Of a stretch of 64,000 nt of DNA, positions 45,537 to 54,840 are shown piece after piece; the first letter of the stretch is position 1, and each line of letters starts with the position of its first letter. The notes beneath the pieces were generated by a model. It saw only the letters and a program-made list of their open reading frames with translations, was not told the DNA's origin and did not search any database. The translations under genes were made by a program, and so were the position numbers. The stretch is from NORP240 sp046047495 (GTDB lineage: Bacteria; Pseudomonadota; Gammaproteobacteria; Pseudomonadales; Pseudohongiellaceae): positions 1 to 64,000 of the forward strand of contig JBJOHV010000046.1 of NCBI GenBank assembly GCA_046047495.1, written 5' to 3'.

Positions 45537-46944
45537 TCAGCTCTGACAGCAATTGAGCCTGGCGCTCCATCAGGGGCGCGAAGCCGGCCATGGGCTCGTT
45601 GCACACATAGGTGATCAACTCCAGCTCATCGTCCACGATGGAAAACTCTTCCCCCTGCACGCGTGTGTCCGCGCCGGCCAGTTGCAGCGCTGCCGCGCTG
45701 ACCAGCACGGCGTGGTCGGGGCACTCATCGCAGATCTCCCGGGTCACATCCAGCAGACGGCCGGTGACATTGTCCGCCAGACCGGTCATGGGGGAGTAGA
45801 GGCCGGGCGAGGTCTGGCCGCTGTGGACCGCGATGCGCAGCTTCAGGTTCAGCGCTTCTCCGCCGCCCGGCACCTGGCCGATATCGGGTGCCAGGTGCAA
45901 CAGCAATTGGGCGGCGCAGATGGCATAGAAGCTCTGCTCGTCTTCCAGCTCCGGGTGACTGAAGCTGATCACCACCTCACCCTCCTGGCAGCCGGACAGC
46001 TGGCCGTTGTAGAGGCGGCTCACTTTTTCACAGATGAAATAGTAGCGGTTCAGCAGGTTCACCATGGTGGCTTCGTCGTGGGTGGAGGCCAGATAGGTGA
46101 AGTTGGCGATACGCACCCACAGCACCGAGGCCTCCAGAGGCTGGCCGTCGGCCGCCTGCCAACGCCCCTCCGCGGTGATCTTTTTCATCTGCTCGCTGAG
46201 ATCCTGCAGAAAAGTGGCCTGGGCCAGGAATTCAGCCGTTGCGTTGAATTGACGCAGGGTCTTGCTGAGTTCGTTGTTGCCCCGGGGCTCGGGCAGCACA
46301 TCGATATCGCCCTTGCGGATGCGCTGCAAACCCAGGGCCAGCAATTTGAGAGGAAACGTCACCAGATAGCCGAAGTAACTGCTGCTGAGAGAAACCGCCA
46401 CGATGATCAGCAACAGGGCGGCACCCAGCAGGAACAGCAGATTGTTGAGCAGGGCGGCTTCGATGTAGGACAAATCCAGCCGCACCCGCACTTCGCCGGC
46501 GGTGGAGTCCTGCAGGCTGATGGGGGCGTAATAATCGCCGAACTCTGGTGCCAGGGGAATCAGGGAACGGGGTTGGGTCACCGTCACCCGGGACACGGCG
46601 GTGACCGTGCCGTCGATGTCCAACACCGCGGCCTCGGCAATGACACTGTCCCGGGTGAGCTGGTTCAGCACCACGTTCATGCTGATCAGGTCATTGGCCA
46701 GCACCAGATCGGTGACCAGGGCGGCCGCCTGTTGTGCCAGCTTGGGTCCCAGGCTGTCCGCCTGCTGACGCAATACGTTATGCAGGGTGTAACTGCTGAT
46801 CAGCCAGAACACGCTGAGGCACAGCAACACCAGGGCCGCGACCGCGACATTGAAGGGATTGGCCAGGGAGGTGGAAGGGGCGGGTTTGGCGGGCCGGGAT
46901 GGGGTGGCAGTTGTCGCGGATGCCTTGTCTTGGTCTTGCGCCAC
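45520..46944 (-). CDS. Membrane signalling protein with degenerate nucleotide-cyclase-like domain
   Basis: 474 residues. A membrane helix near 33-52 is followed by a periplasmic sensor region (about 53-165) with a PAS/dCache-like strand (VIAEAAVLDIDGTVTAVSRV), then a second helix (165-195) and a HAMP-like linker (LLALGLQRIRKGDIDVLPEP). The C-terminus (from about 265) looks like a class III cyclase fold (ASVLWVRIANFTYLA, LRIAVHSGQTSPGLYSPM), but the metal-binding Asp residues of active cyclases are not evident. So it is probably a non-catalytic sensor. It resembles the membrane proteins annotated as AhpA/Smp in pseudomonads only loosely. Confidence 0.65.
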   Translation of the reverse strand: MAQDQDKASATTATPSRPAKPAPSTSLANPFNVAVAALVLLCLSVFWLISSYTLHNVLRQQADSLGPKLAQQAAALVTDLVLANDLISMNVVLNQLTRDSVIAEAAVLDIDGTVTAVSRVTVTQPRSLIPLAPEFGDYYAPISLQDSTAGEVRVRLDLSYIEAALLNNLLFLLGAALLLIIVAVSLSSSYFGYLVTFPLKLLALGLQRIRKGDIDVLPEPRGNNELSKTLRQFNATAEFLAQATFLQDLSEQMKKITAEGRWQAADGQPLEASVLWVRIANFTYLASTHDEATMVNLLNRYYFICEKVSRLYNGQLSGCQEGEVVISFSHPELEDEQSFYAICAAQLLLHLAPDIGQVPGGGEALNLKLRIAVHSGQTSPGLYSPMTGLADNVTGRLLDVTREICDECPDHAVLVSAAALQLAGADTRVQGEEFSIVDDELELITYVCNEPMAGFAPLMERQAQLLSELISDPG

Positions 46945-47048
46945 GGTTCACTCGCGCTGGTTCAGTAAGGCTGGCCGGCGCAGTGGGCCGCCCAGGCCAT
47001 GAAATGTGCGCAAGAATAACAGGTCGACCCCCGGCTTCCCAAAGGAAT

Positions 47049-48377
47049 TTAGGCGCCCAGGGTCAGGCGGGGAATGTCCGGCAAGAGCGGCTGCGCAGTC
47101 GGTGCCTGCAGGGCATGGCCTTGCAGCAGATCGACACCGGCCTGCCATAACCAGGGTAATACGCCCAGGGACTCCACCTGGGGAGCGATCACCATCAGCC
47201 CCTCGTCCTTGAGTTCCCGCACCAAAGGAGCAAGACGTTGCCGTTGCTGGGGATCGTTCTGCAGTGTGTCCAGCAGACAGCGGTCCAGCCGGACATAGCG
47301 GGGCTGACACAGGGACAGATAGCGTTGCGGCTGGGGGGTACAGCCGAAGTGATTGATGGCCAGGGCCACGCCCAGGGTCCGCAGTCCGTCGACGAAGGCA
47401 TCCATGTGATGTTGGGCGATCAAGACATCGATTTCACTGATCTGCAGCACCAGGTCTGCGGCCCTGTCACCGGCATTTTTCAGAGTCTGGCGCAGCCAGG
47501 GCAGGAAGTCGGAGCTGACCACGGAATTGTGGGTGAGATTGACCAGCAGGCGGGGCGCCTGCCCGCAGGCAGGAAGGAGCTGCTGCAGGTTTTGTTTCCC
47601 GAGGGCCAGCTCCAGTACCAGGCGATCCAGGGATTCCCCCAGGTCGAACTGCAGGATGGCATCCAGACAGGCTGCTGGCGGCAACCACCGTGAGCCGCTG
47701 CCATCTTCACACAGCAGGCTGGCCCGCGCCTCCACATGGGTCGGGGTCAGATCCGGCACCGCCAGTAAAGGCTGGTAGCTGAGGGCTGCCTGGCGCGCCG
47801 CCAGGGCCTGCCGCAGCGGTTCCAGTAAAGCCTGGCTGTCCGGGTGGCGGGGAATGACGATACCGAGGCCGCCGTCCTTGCGGCGGTGCAGCCACAAGTC
47901 ATGACGGGCCCGGGCAAATGCCACATTGGCATTGGGAGTCAGTCCATCCAATACCGTGAGGCCGACCCCGCATTGCAGGGTGAGCTGGGGCGGCAGGGCA
48001 TGGCTGCTGGCCTGCTGGGCCGCCTGGCGAATGGCATCGGCCAGGCGGGAGGCACTCCGGCTGCCCTCCTTGTGCAACAACACGGCGAACTCATGGTTCT
48101 GGCAGCGGCAGGTCCAGCTGCCAGGTGGCACGGTCTGCTGCAACAGGCGGGCGATGTCACCCAGCAGGAGATTGGCTTCGGACTTGCCCACCCATTGCCG
48201 CACCTCGTAGAAGTTGTCCAGCTGCAGCAGGGCCAGGGTCAGGTGGCGGGTCTGTTGAACCGACCGGGCCAGCAGTTGATCCAGTCGCGCCGTGAAGGCG
48301 GCCTGGGTCAGCAGTCCGGTGAGCGGGTCATGGGTCGGAGCGAAGCGGGGCACAGTTGCGATATGTGTGCTTGCCAT
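47049..48377 (-). CDS. FimX-like protein with degenerate GGDEF and EAL domains
   Basis: 442 residues. A GGDEF domain (about 18-170: DPLTGLLTQAAF...) has the active site replaced by CQNHEF. The EAL domain (about 190-435) has VEARAS for EALxR, QISEID in place of the ExE block, and INHFGC instead of DDFGxG. It retains a VRLDR and a GVDLLQGHALQAP C-terminal motif. Loss of catalytic residues and the HFGC form resemble FimX-type c-di-GMP effectors, which control type IV pili. No REC or PAS domain is present, unlike Pseudomonas FimX. It is probably a c-di-GMP binding effector rather than a cyclase or esterase. Confidence 0.75.
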   Translation of the reverse strand: MASTHIATVPRFAPTHDPLTGLLTQAAFTARLDQLLARSVQQTRHLTLALLQLDNFYEVRQWVGKSEANLLLGDIARLLQQTVPPGSWTCRCQNHEFAVLLHKEGSRSASRLADAIRQAAQQASSHALPPQLTLQCGVGLTVLDGLTPNANVAFARARHDLWLHRRKDGGLGIVIPRHPDSQALLEPLRQALAARQAALSYQPLLAVPDLTPTHVEARASLLCEDGSGSRWLPPAACLDAILQFDLGESLDRLVLELALGKQNLQQLLPACGQAPRLLVNLTHNSVVSSDFLPWLRQTLKNAGDRAADLVLQISEIDVLIAQHHMDAFVDGLRTLGVALAINHFGCTPQPQRYLSLCQPRYVRLDRCLLDTLQNDPQQRQRLAPLVRELKDEGLMVIAPQVESLGVLPWLWQAGVDLLQGHALQAPTAQPLLPDIPRLTLGA

Positions 48378-48457
48378 GGACGTTCCTTGTCATGGGTCAT
48401 TTCATGCTGTGTTGTCATGAGCCAGGTTTTCGACGGCCTAGCCGGACTGGCCCGCGG

Positions 48458-49486
48458 TCAGCCCAAAACCGTTTTGGCATCCCGGCCGGCGATTTCCCGC
48501 ACCAGGCGGGGCACCAGATACCCCGGCAGGCGCGCCCGCATCCCGGCCACCAGGGTGCGGGCCTCCCCCTCCGGCACATCAAAGTGGGACACCCCGCGCA
48601 CCGGATCCAGCAGGTGCAGGTAATAGGGTAGTACACCACAGCGAAAAAGCGACTCGCTGAGGGCGATGAGACTGTCCACCGCATCGTTCACGCCTCGCAG
48701 CAACACCGCCTGGTTCAGCAGGGGAATGCCCCGGCGGGTGAGGCGGGCCAGGGCAGCCGCCACCTCGGTATCGATCTCATTGGCATGATTGCTGTGCAAT
48801 ACCATCACCGGCTGCAGGCGGGTGGCGCCGAGCCAGTCCAGCAGTTCGTCCGTGACCCGCTGGGGAATCACCACCGGTGTGCGGGTGTGGATTCGCAGGC
48901 GTTGCAGATGGGGAATGGCGTCCAGTTGCTGTGTCAGCCAGGCCAGGTGACGGTCACTGGCAGCCAGGGGATCTCCGCCGGAGAAGATCACTTCCGTGAT
49001 GCTGGTATCGGCCGCGATGTAATCGAAGGCGGCCTGCCATTGGGCGCGCCCCGGGGTGTTGTCGGCATAGGGGAAGTCGCGGCGAAAACAGTAACGGCAA
49101 TGGATGGCGCAGTGGGGAGCCACGGTCAGCAGCACCCGGCCGTGGTACTTGTGCAGCAGGCCCGCCACCGGATTGTAGGCGGCTTCGTCCAGGGGGTCGG
49201 CCGCGCCTGCATCGGACTGACATTCCAGGTGCAGGGGCAGAACCTGGCGCAGCAGCGGGTCAGCCGGATTGCCTGCCTCCATGCGCGCGATGAAGGGCCG
49301 CGGCACTTTCATGGCAAAGCCCGACAGGGCCGGGTCCAGGGTCGGCAGCAGGTCCTGCAGCCCAAGTATTTGCAGCAATTCCTTTGGTTCTGTGACCAGA
49401 TCGGCTAATATCTCTTGCCATTTTTTGGCACCCCTTGCGCATCCCTCGGCAGCATGCTGAGAGAGTGTGATGACCGAACCCGGCAT
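48458..49486 (-). CDS. epmB: EF-P (R)-beta-lysylation protein EpmB (lysine 2,3-aminomutase-like)
   Basis: 342 residues. Radical SAM cluster Cys126, Cys130 and Cys133 (HCAIHCRYCFRRDFPYADN), then GGDPLAASDRHLAWL and HSNHANEID, all family blocks. EpmB turns (S)-alpha-lysine into (R)-beta-lysine, which EpmA attaches to EF-P. It is divergent from efp, and the intergenic 49487-49600 carries both promoters. Short length (about 340) fits EpmB rather than true KamA (above 400). Confidence 0.93.
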   Translation of the reverse strand: MPGSVITLSQHAAEGCARGAKKWQEILADLVTEPKELLQILGLQDLLPTLDPALSGFAMKVPRPFIARMEAGNPADPLLRQVLPLHLECQSDAGAADPLDEAAYNPVAGLLHKYHGRVLLTVAPHCAIHCRYCFRRDFPYADNTPGRAQWQAAFDYIAADTSITEVIFSGGDPLAASDRHLAWLTQQLDAIPHLQRLRIHTRTPVVIPQRVTDELLDWLGATRLQPVMVLHSNHANEIDTEVAAALARLTRRGIPLLNQAVLLRGVNDAVDSLIALSESLFRCGVLPYYLHLLDPVRGVSHFDVPEGEARTLVAGMRARLPGYLVPRLVREIAGRDAKTVLG

Positions 49487-49600
49487 AGAATTTCCGCGGC
49501 GTCTTATAAAGGTTATTCGGGTTTAATAAAGTTTCGATGAGTTATCATCGGTTGGGATTGGCAAGGCGCAAAGTTTACCAGTAAAGGTCCAGGCATACCT

Positions 49601-50173
49601 ATGGCGACATACTCCACCAGTGAATTCAAGAACGGTCTCAAGATCCTGCAGGATGGCGACCCCTGTACCATCCTCGACAATGAGACGGTAAAGCCCGGCA
49701 AAGGCCAGGCCTTCAACCGGGTGAAATTCCGCAATCTGAAAACCGGGCGGGTGCTGGAACGCACCTTCAAGTCCGGTGACACCGTGGAAGCTGCGGATGT
49801 CATGGAAGGCAACATGGAGTATCTCTACACCGATGGTGAGTTCTGGCACTTCATGAAGACCGATGGCAGCTTCGAGCAGGTGGCGGTGGACGAGAATGCC
49901 ATCACCGAAGCGAAAAACTGGCTCAAGGAGCAGGATGTCTACCAGGTGGTGACCTGGAATGGCGCGGCGATTTCAGTCACGCCACCCAACTTCGTGGAAC
50001 TGGAAGTGGTGGAAACCGATCCGGGCCTCAAGGGCGACACCGCCACCGGTGGCACCAAACCCGCCACCCTGTCCTCCGGCGCCGTGGTCCGGGTACCGCT
50101 GTTCGTCAACCGCGGCGATGTGTTGCGGGTGGACACCCGCACCGGCGAGTACCAGAACCGGGTCAGCAAGTAA
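49601..50173 (+). CDS. efp: Elongation factor P
   Basis: 190 residues, standard size. EF-P binds between the P and E sites and relieves stalling at polyproline. The modified lysine is Lys34 at the tip of the KPGKGQAFNRVK loop, fitting beta-lysylation by EpmA. The domain signatures (LERTFKSGDTVEAADV, EYLYTDGEFWHFM, VRVPLFVNRGDVLRVDTRTG) are complete. The operon partner epmA starts 9 bases later. Confidence 0.97.
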   Translation: MATYSTSEFKNGLKILQDGDPCTILDNETVKPGKGQAFNRVKFRNLKTGRVLERTFKSGDTVEAADVMEGNMEYLYTDGEFWHFMKTDGSFEQVAVDENAITEAKNWLKEQDVYQVVTWNGAAISVTPPNFVELEVVETDPGLKGDTATGGTKPATLSSGAVVRVPLFVNRGDVLRVDTRTGEYQNRVSK

Positions 50174-50182
50174 GTCCGCCCC

Positions 50183-51148
50183 ATGGCGGACTGGCGGCCA
50201 TCCACCAGCCTCGACAACCTGCGCGCAAGGGCTGTGCTGCTGGATGGCATCCGCGGGTTCTTCCGGCAACGTGACGTGCTGGAAGTGGACACCCCCCTGC
50301 TGGCCACCACGTCCGCCACCGATCCCCATCTGCAATCCCTGGAAGTGCCAGGTGTATTTCCTGGCGACCGCCGCCCGCACTACCTGCAGACCTCTCCCGA
50401 ATTCGCCATGAAGCGGTTGCTGGCCGCCGGCAGCGGTGACATTTTCCAGCTCGGCAAGGCCTTCCGCCAGGACGAGCGCAGCCGCCGCCACCATCCCGAA
50501 TTCACCCTGCTGGAATGGTACCGCATCGGCTTCGATGACCAGCAGCTGATGGACGAGGTGGCGGAACTGGTGCAGACCCTGACCGGCTGCCAGGCACCGG
50601 CCCGCCACAGTTACCGGGACATCTTTCTGCACCACCTGGACCTGGATCCCCATCTTGCGGATACGGCGCAGCTGCGGGCCGCCCTCACTGCCCGGGTGGC
50701 GGTGGATGCCCGTGATTTCAGCCGCGACGATGTGCTGCAACTGCTGCTGGCGCAAGTCATAGAGCCCCAGCTAATCGCGCCCTGCTTCATCCATGATTTT
50801 CCAGCCTCGATGGCGGCCCTGGCCCGGGTGGAAAACGACGCCCATGGCGTTGCCGTGGGCCGGCGTTTCGAATTGTTCATGGCCGGCATGGAGATCGCCA
50901 ACGGTTATTACGAATTGACGGACACCAGGGAACAGCGACGCCGCTTCGAACAGGACAACGCCCAACGCCGCCGGTTGGGCCGTCCGCAGCTGCCGGTGGA
51001 CGAGGCCCTGCTGGCGGCACTGCAACACGGTCTGCCCGCCTGTGCCGGTGTGGCCCTGGGGGTGGATCGCCTGCTGATGGTGCAGCTGGGCATCACCGAT
51101 ATCCGCGCTGCAATACCCTTCACTCTTGAGCGGTCTGCTGATTCATGA
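50183..51148 (+). CDS. epmA: EF-P lysine aminoacylase EpmA (GenX/PoxA)
   Basis: 321 residues, a paralogue of the catalytic core of lysyl-tRNA synthetase without the anticodon-binding domain. Class II motifs are LEVDTPLLATTSATDPH (motif 1 area), GKAFRQDERSRRHHPEFTLL (motif 2) and GVALGVDRLLMVQLG (motif 3). It activates (R)-beta-lysine and joins it to Lys34 of EF-P. Its stop overlaps the start of a 62-codon gene. Confidence 0.95.
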   Translation: MADWRPSTSLDNLRARAVLLDGIRGFFRQRDVLEVDTPLLATTSATDPHLQSLEVPGVFPGDRRPHYLQTSPEFAMKRLLAAGSGDIFQLGKAFRQDERSRRHHPEFTLLEWYRIGFDDQQLMDEVAELVQTLTGCQAPARHSYRDIFLHHLDLDPHLADTAQLRAALTARVAVDARDFSRDDVLQLLLAQVIEPQLIAPCFIHDFPASMAALARVENDAHGVAVGRRFELFMAGMEIANGYYELTDTREQRRRFEQDNAQRRRLGRPQLPVDEALLAALQHGLPACAGVALGVDRLLMVQLGITDIRAAIPFTLERSADS

Positions 51149-51333
51149 AGAAGAAACCGGAAGTCATTCACGAGGAGATCAAGGATCGCCACACATCCCA
51201 CTGGGATCTGGATCTGTTGTCCCGGGAGGAGCTGGAGCGATTGATGACAGTCAGGCCGGCACCGGCTGCCACGCCAGTCCTGCCCCAATCCCCTGGAAAA
51301 CCTGCCGGCACCGACCCTGAACCCGACGCCTGA
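51145..51333 (+). CDS. Small hypothetical protein coupled to epmA
   Basis: 62 residues starting in the ATGA overlap with the epmA stop, a typical translational coupling. The N-terminal half is charged and looks helical (MKKKPEVIHEEIKDRHTSH, then WDLDLLSREELERLM); the C-terminal half is Pro/Ala-rich and probably disordered. No family recognised. The overlap and the helical design argue that it is a real gene. It could help EF-P modification or be unrelated. Confidence 0.55.
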   Translation: MKKKPEVIHEEIKDRHTSHWDLDLLSREELERLMTVRPAPAATPVLPQSPGKPAGTDPEPDA

Positions 51334-51395
51334 CCGACCCCGCTGTAATACGTTATAATTCCGGCCCCCCGCCAACAGCGAGCAAAGGAATCAGG

Positions 51396-53636
51396 ATGTC
51401 AGACCAGCAACCCACCATCATTTATACCGAAACCGACGAAGCCCCGGCCCTGGCCACTTATTCCCTGTTGCCCATCATCCAGGCTTTTGCCGCCCCGGCC
51501 GGCATCGCGGTGGAGACCCGAGACATCTCCCTTTCCGGCCGCATCATCGCCAGCTTTGGTGATCTGCTGCCCGCTGATCAACGGCTGGCCGACGCCCTCG
51601 CGGAACTGGGTAATCTGACCCAGGATGCCCTGGCCAATATCATCAAGCTGCCCAATATCAGCGCCTCCATTCCCCAGCTCAAGGCGGCCATCAAGGAACT
51701 GCAGGAACAGGGTTACGCCCTGCCGGATTACCCGGAAGAACCGCAGGATGATCAGCAGAAGGACATCAAGGCCCGCTACGACCGGGTCAAGGGCAGTGCG
51801 GTGAATCCGGTATTGCGGGAAGGCAATTCCGACCGCCGCGCACCGCCTTCGGTGAAGGCCTATGCCCGCAAGCATCCCCACAGCATGGGTGCCTGGTCCA
51901 AGGACTCCAAGAGCCATGTGGCCCACATGGACTCCGGTGATTTTTATGGCAGCGAAAGGTCGGTCACGGTACCGGCCGCCACCGACGTGCGCATCGAGTT
52001 CCAAGGGGCCGACGGCTCCCGCAAGGTACTGAAGGAGAAAACCAGCCTCAAGGCCGGCGAGATCATCGATGCTGCCGTCATGAGCTGCGGCGCATTGCAG
52101 GATTTCTATGCCCGTCAGGTGGAAGATGCCAAGGCCCAGGGCGTGCTGCTGTCCCTGCACCTGAAGGCCACCATGATGAAGGTGTCCGATCCCATCATGT
52201 TCGGCTACATGGTGAAGATCTATTACAAGTCGGTATTCGACAAGCACGGCGCGCTGTTCGCCAGGCTGGGCGTGGACGCCAACAACGGCATCGGTGATGT
52301 GTATGCCAAGATCGCCTCCCTGCCGGCAGACCAGCAGACTGAAATCAAGGCGGATCTGGAGGCGGTTTACCAGTCACAGCCACCCCTGGCCATGGTGGAC
52401 TCCGACCGCGGCATCACCAACCTGCACGTGCCCAGCGACATCATCATCGATGCCTCCATGCCGGCGGCCATCCGCTCCTCGGGCCAGATGTGGGGGCCGG
52501 ACGGCAAGCTGCACGACATGAAGGCGGTGATCCCGGATCGCAGTTATGCGGGCATCTATCAGGAGGCCATCACCTTCTGCCGGCGTCACGGCGCCTTCGA
52601 TCCCACCACCATGGGATCGGTTCCTAACGTTGGTTTGATGGCACAGAAGGCCGAAGAGTACGGCTCCCACGACAAGACATTCGAAATTGCCGCCAACGGC
52701 ACAGTGCGGGTCATCGACGGCAGCGGCAATGTGCTGCTGGAACATGCGGTGGAAAAAGGTGATATCTGGCGCATGTGCCAGACCAAGGATGCGCCGATCC
52801 AGGACTGGGTAAAGCTGGCGGTCAACCGCGCCCGCGCCAGCGGTACCCCGGCCGTATTCTGGCTGGATCCCCACCGCGGCCACGATCAGCAGATCATCGA
52901 GAAGGTGAACCACTATCTGCTTGACCACGACACCGTGGGACTGGAAATCCACGTCATGTCGCCGGTGGAAGCCATGCACTTCTCCCTGCGCCGCGCGAAG
53001 GAAGGCAATGACACCATTTCGGTTACCGGCAACGTGCTGCGGGATTACCTCACCGACCTGTTCCCCATCCTGGAACTGGGCACCAGCGCCAAGATGCTGT
53101 CCATCGTGCCCCTCATGGCCGGCGGCGGCCTGTTCGAGACGGGGGCCGGCGGCTCCGCACCCAAGCACGTGCAGCAGTTCGTGCAGGAAAACTATCTGCG
53201 CTGGGATTCCCTGGGTGAATTCCTGGCCCTGGCCGCCTCCCTGGAACATCTGTCAGGCGTCACCGCCAATGCCCGCGCCAAGGTGCTGGCGGATACCCTT
53301 GACGAGGCCACCGGCGAATTGCTCAACAACAATAAGGGGCCGGCGCGGAGGGTGGGTGAGATCGATAACCGGGGCAGCCATTTCTATCTGGCCCTGTACT
53401 GGGCACGGGCCCTGGCCGCCCAGACCAAAGACAGCGAATTGCAACAACGTTTTGCCAAACTGGCCAAGGTGCTTGGCGACAACGAAGACAGGATCAACGG
53501 CGAGTTGCTTGCCGTGCAGGGCAAGCCGGTGGACATCGGCGGTTACTACCGCCCCGATCCGGTCAAGGCCGGCGCCGCCATGCGGCCCAGTGCCACCCTT
53601 AACCAGGCGCTGGCGGCACTTAGTAGTGCGCTGTAG
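51396..53636 (+). CDS. icd: Monomeric NADP-dependent isocitrate dehydrogenase
   Basis: 746 residues, the size of the monomeric type (about 740), not the 416-residue dimeric form. Family blocks include YTETDEAPALATYSLLPIIQ at the N-terminus, RRAPPSVKAYARKHPHSMG with the substrate Arg/Lys residues, GAWSKDSKSHVAHMDSGDFY and FWLDPHRGHDQQII. It oxidises isocitrate to 2-oxoglutarate in the TCA cycle and makes NADPH. AAAGGA lies before the ATG. A 21-base tandem repeat starts at the last two codons. Confidence 0.95.
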   Translation: MSDQQPTIIYTETDEAPALATYSLLPIIQAFAAPAGIAVETRDISLSGRIIASFGDLLPADQRLADALAELGNLTQDALANIIKLPNISASIPQLKAAIKELQEQGYALPDYPEEPQDDQQKDIKARYDRVKGSAVNPVLREGNSDRRAPPSVKAYARKHPHSMGAWSKDSKSHVAHMDSGDFYGSERSVTVPAATDVRIEFQGADGSRKVLKEKTSLKAGEIIDAAVMSCGALQDFYARQVEDAKAQGVLLSLHLKATMMKVSDPIMFGYMVKIYYKSVFDKHGALFARLGVDANNGIGDVYAKIASLPADQQTEIKADLEAVYQSQPPLAMVDSDRGITNLHVPSDIIIDASMPAAIRSSGQMWGPDGKLHDMKAVIPDRSYAGIYQEAITFCRRHGAFDPTTMGSVPNVGLMAQKAEEYGSHDKTFEIAANGTVRVIDGSGNVLLEHAVEKGDIWRMCQTKDAPIQDWVKLAVNRARASGTPAVFWLDPHRGHDQQIIEKVNHYLLDHDTVGLEIHVMSPVEAMHFSLRRAKEGNDTISVTGNVLRDYLTDLFPILELGTSAKMLSIVPLMAGGGLFETGAGGSAPKHVQQFVQENYLRWDSLGEFLALAASLEHLSGVTANARAKVLADTLDEATGELLNNNKGPARRVGEIDNRGSHFYLALYWARALAAQTKDSELQQRFAKLAKVLGDNEDRINGELLAVQGKPVDIGGYYRPDPVKAGAAMRPSATLNQALAALSSAL

Positions 53637-53713
53637 GCACCTCATAAGACGCTGTAGGCACCTCATAAGACGCTGTAGGCACTTTATAAGACGCTGTAGG
53701 CACTTGAGTGCAG
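53630..53713. repeat. 21-bp tandem repeat spanning the icd stop codon
   Basis: Unit GCTGTAGGCACCTCATAAGAC occurs twice exactly (53630-53650, 53651-53671), once with two changes (53672-53692) and once partly (53693-53713). The first unit contains the icd stop TAG. As the unit is a multiple of three, the same TAG returns in frame in every unit. No spacer diversity, so not a CRISPR array. Confidence 0.9.
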
Positions 53714-53760
53714 CGTGAAATGCCGCTACTGAATCAAACCATAACGGAGCACTTTCAATA

Positions 53761-54771
53761 ATGACTCAATCACGCGTACTGATACTCCTCACTGCCCTGC
53801 TGCTCACGGCGGGCAATGCGGCGGCACAAGGTTCGGCAACGACCCCGCCCGACATCCGCCCCATCAGCGTCACCTGCGAGGAGTGTCCCTATCCCTATCC
53901 CAGCAAATACCTGCCGCTGACCCTGTACGGACAGGACGTTCGCATGGCCTACATGGACGCGGCACCGACCGCAGCGCCTAACGGTCATACCGTGGTGCTG
54001 CTGCATGGCAACAATTTTGCCGGTTTCTATTTCGGCAATATCGCCGAGGCCCTGCAGGCCAGCGGCTTCCGGGTCATCATTCCCGATCAGATGGGCTATG
54101 GCCGTTCCTCCAAACCCATCATCCCCTACAGCTTCAACGATTTCGCCCGTAATACCCGGGCGGTGCTGGCGGCGGAGGGCATCGACCGGGCCATGATCGT
54201 GGGACACTCCATGGGCGGCATGCTGGCGGCACGCTTCGCCACCCAGTATCCCGATGTCACCGAGCGGCTGGTGATCTACAACCCCATCGGTCTGTCCGAC
54301 GGACGCTTCAGCCGCCCCGCCGGTAGTGTGGACGACAGCTATCGCCGCACGCTGGAGACGGCCAGTTTTGAAAACATCAAGCGCAGCCTGGAGCGCTATG
54401 TGGCACACAATCCGGCGGCCTGGAACGACATGTTCGAAACCTATGCCCGCATCCGCTACGGCTGGACCCTGGGTGCCGACTGGCCGCGCCTGGCCATGGT
54501 GCAGTCGCTCATCGGCAACCTGATCTATGCCGACCCGGTGGTGTATGACTGGGCCCACATCCAGGCGCCCACCTATGTGTTCGGTGGCGCCGAGGATTAC
54601 CTGGCGGGCACCCCGGAAAATTTCCAGAACCTCATGGGCACCATTGCGGAAACCATCCCCAATGGCCGCGGACGCCTGCACCTGCTGCCCGGCCTGGGCC
54701 ACGTGCCCCACCTGGAGGACCCGGAAGCCACCATCACCCCGCTGGTGGCCTTCCTCAGAGAAGGACTCTGA
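53761..54771 (+). CDS. Exported alpha/beta hydrolase
   Basis: 336 residues with a signal peptide (ending NAAAQG). Motifs are LLHGNNFAGFYFG (oxyanion hole), the nucleophile elbow VGHSMGGML with Ser150, an acid in FGGAEDYL and His314 in LGHVPHLEDP. A Cys pair (TCEECPYPYPSKYL) sits near the N-terminus. The fold fits haloalkane dehalogenase/esterase-like proteins; the catalytic Ser makes it an esterase-type hydrolase. Substrate unknown. The tandem repeat lies in its leader. Confidence 0.85.
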   Translation: MTQSRVLILLTALLLTAGNAAAQGSATTPPDIRPISVTCEECPYPYPSKYLPLTLYGQDVRMAYMDAAPTAAPNGHTVVLLHGNNFAGFYFGNIAEALQASGFRVIIPDQMGYGRSSKPIIPYSFNDFARNTRAVLAAEGIDRAMIVGHSMGGMLAARFATQYPDVTERLVIYNPIGLSDGRFSRPAGSVDDSYRRTLETASFENIKRSLERYVAHNPAAWNDMFETYARIRYGWTLGADWPRLAMVQSLIGNLIYADPVVYDWAHIQAPTYVFGGAEDYLAGTPENFQNLMGTIAETIPNGRGRLHLLPGLGHVPHLEDPEATITPLVAFLREGL

Positions 54772-54776
54772 TTTAA

Positions 54777-54807
54777 GGGGACGGAGGGATTACTTTTTGA
54801 TCACTCC
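54777..54807. repeat. Half or decayed GGGGACGGAG palindrome
   Basis: The GGGGACGGAGGGATTACT head looks like the left arm of the GGGG-headed palindromes, but the right side (GATCACTCCGGCTCCC) pairs only in part. It begins just after the hydrolase stop. Confidence 0.35.
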
Positions 54808-54840
54808 GGCTCCCATGCCCTCAACGGGAAGAGTTAATAT

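Noticed and set aside
45553..46968. Plus-strand open frame opposite the cyclase-like receptor gene
   Set aside because: Gln/Gly/His-rich translation without motifs; the minus-strand protein has membrane helices and recognisable domains.
53630..53713. CRISPR-like short repeats
   Set aside because: Units are directly adjacent with no spacers and no cas genes; simple tandem duplication.
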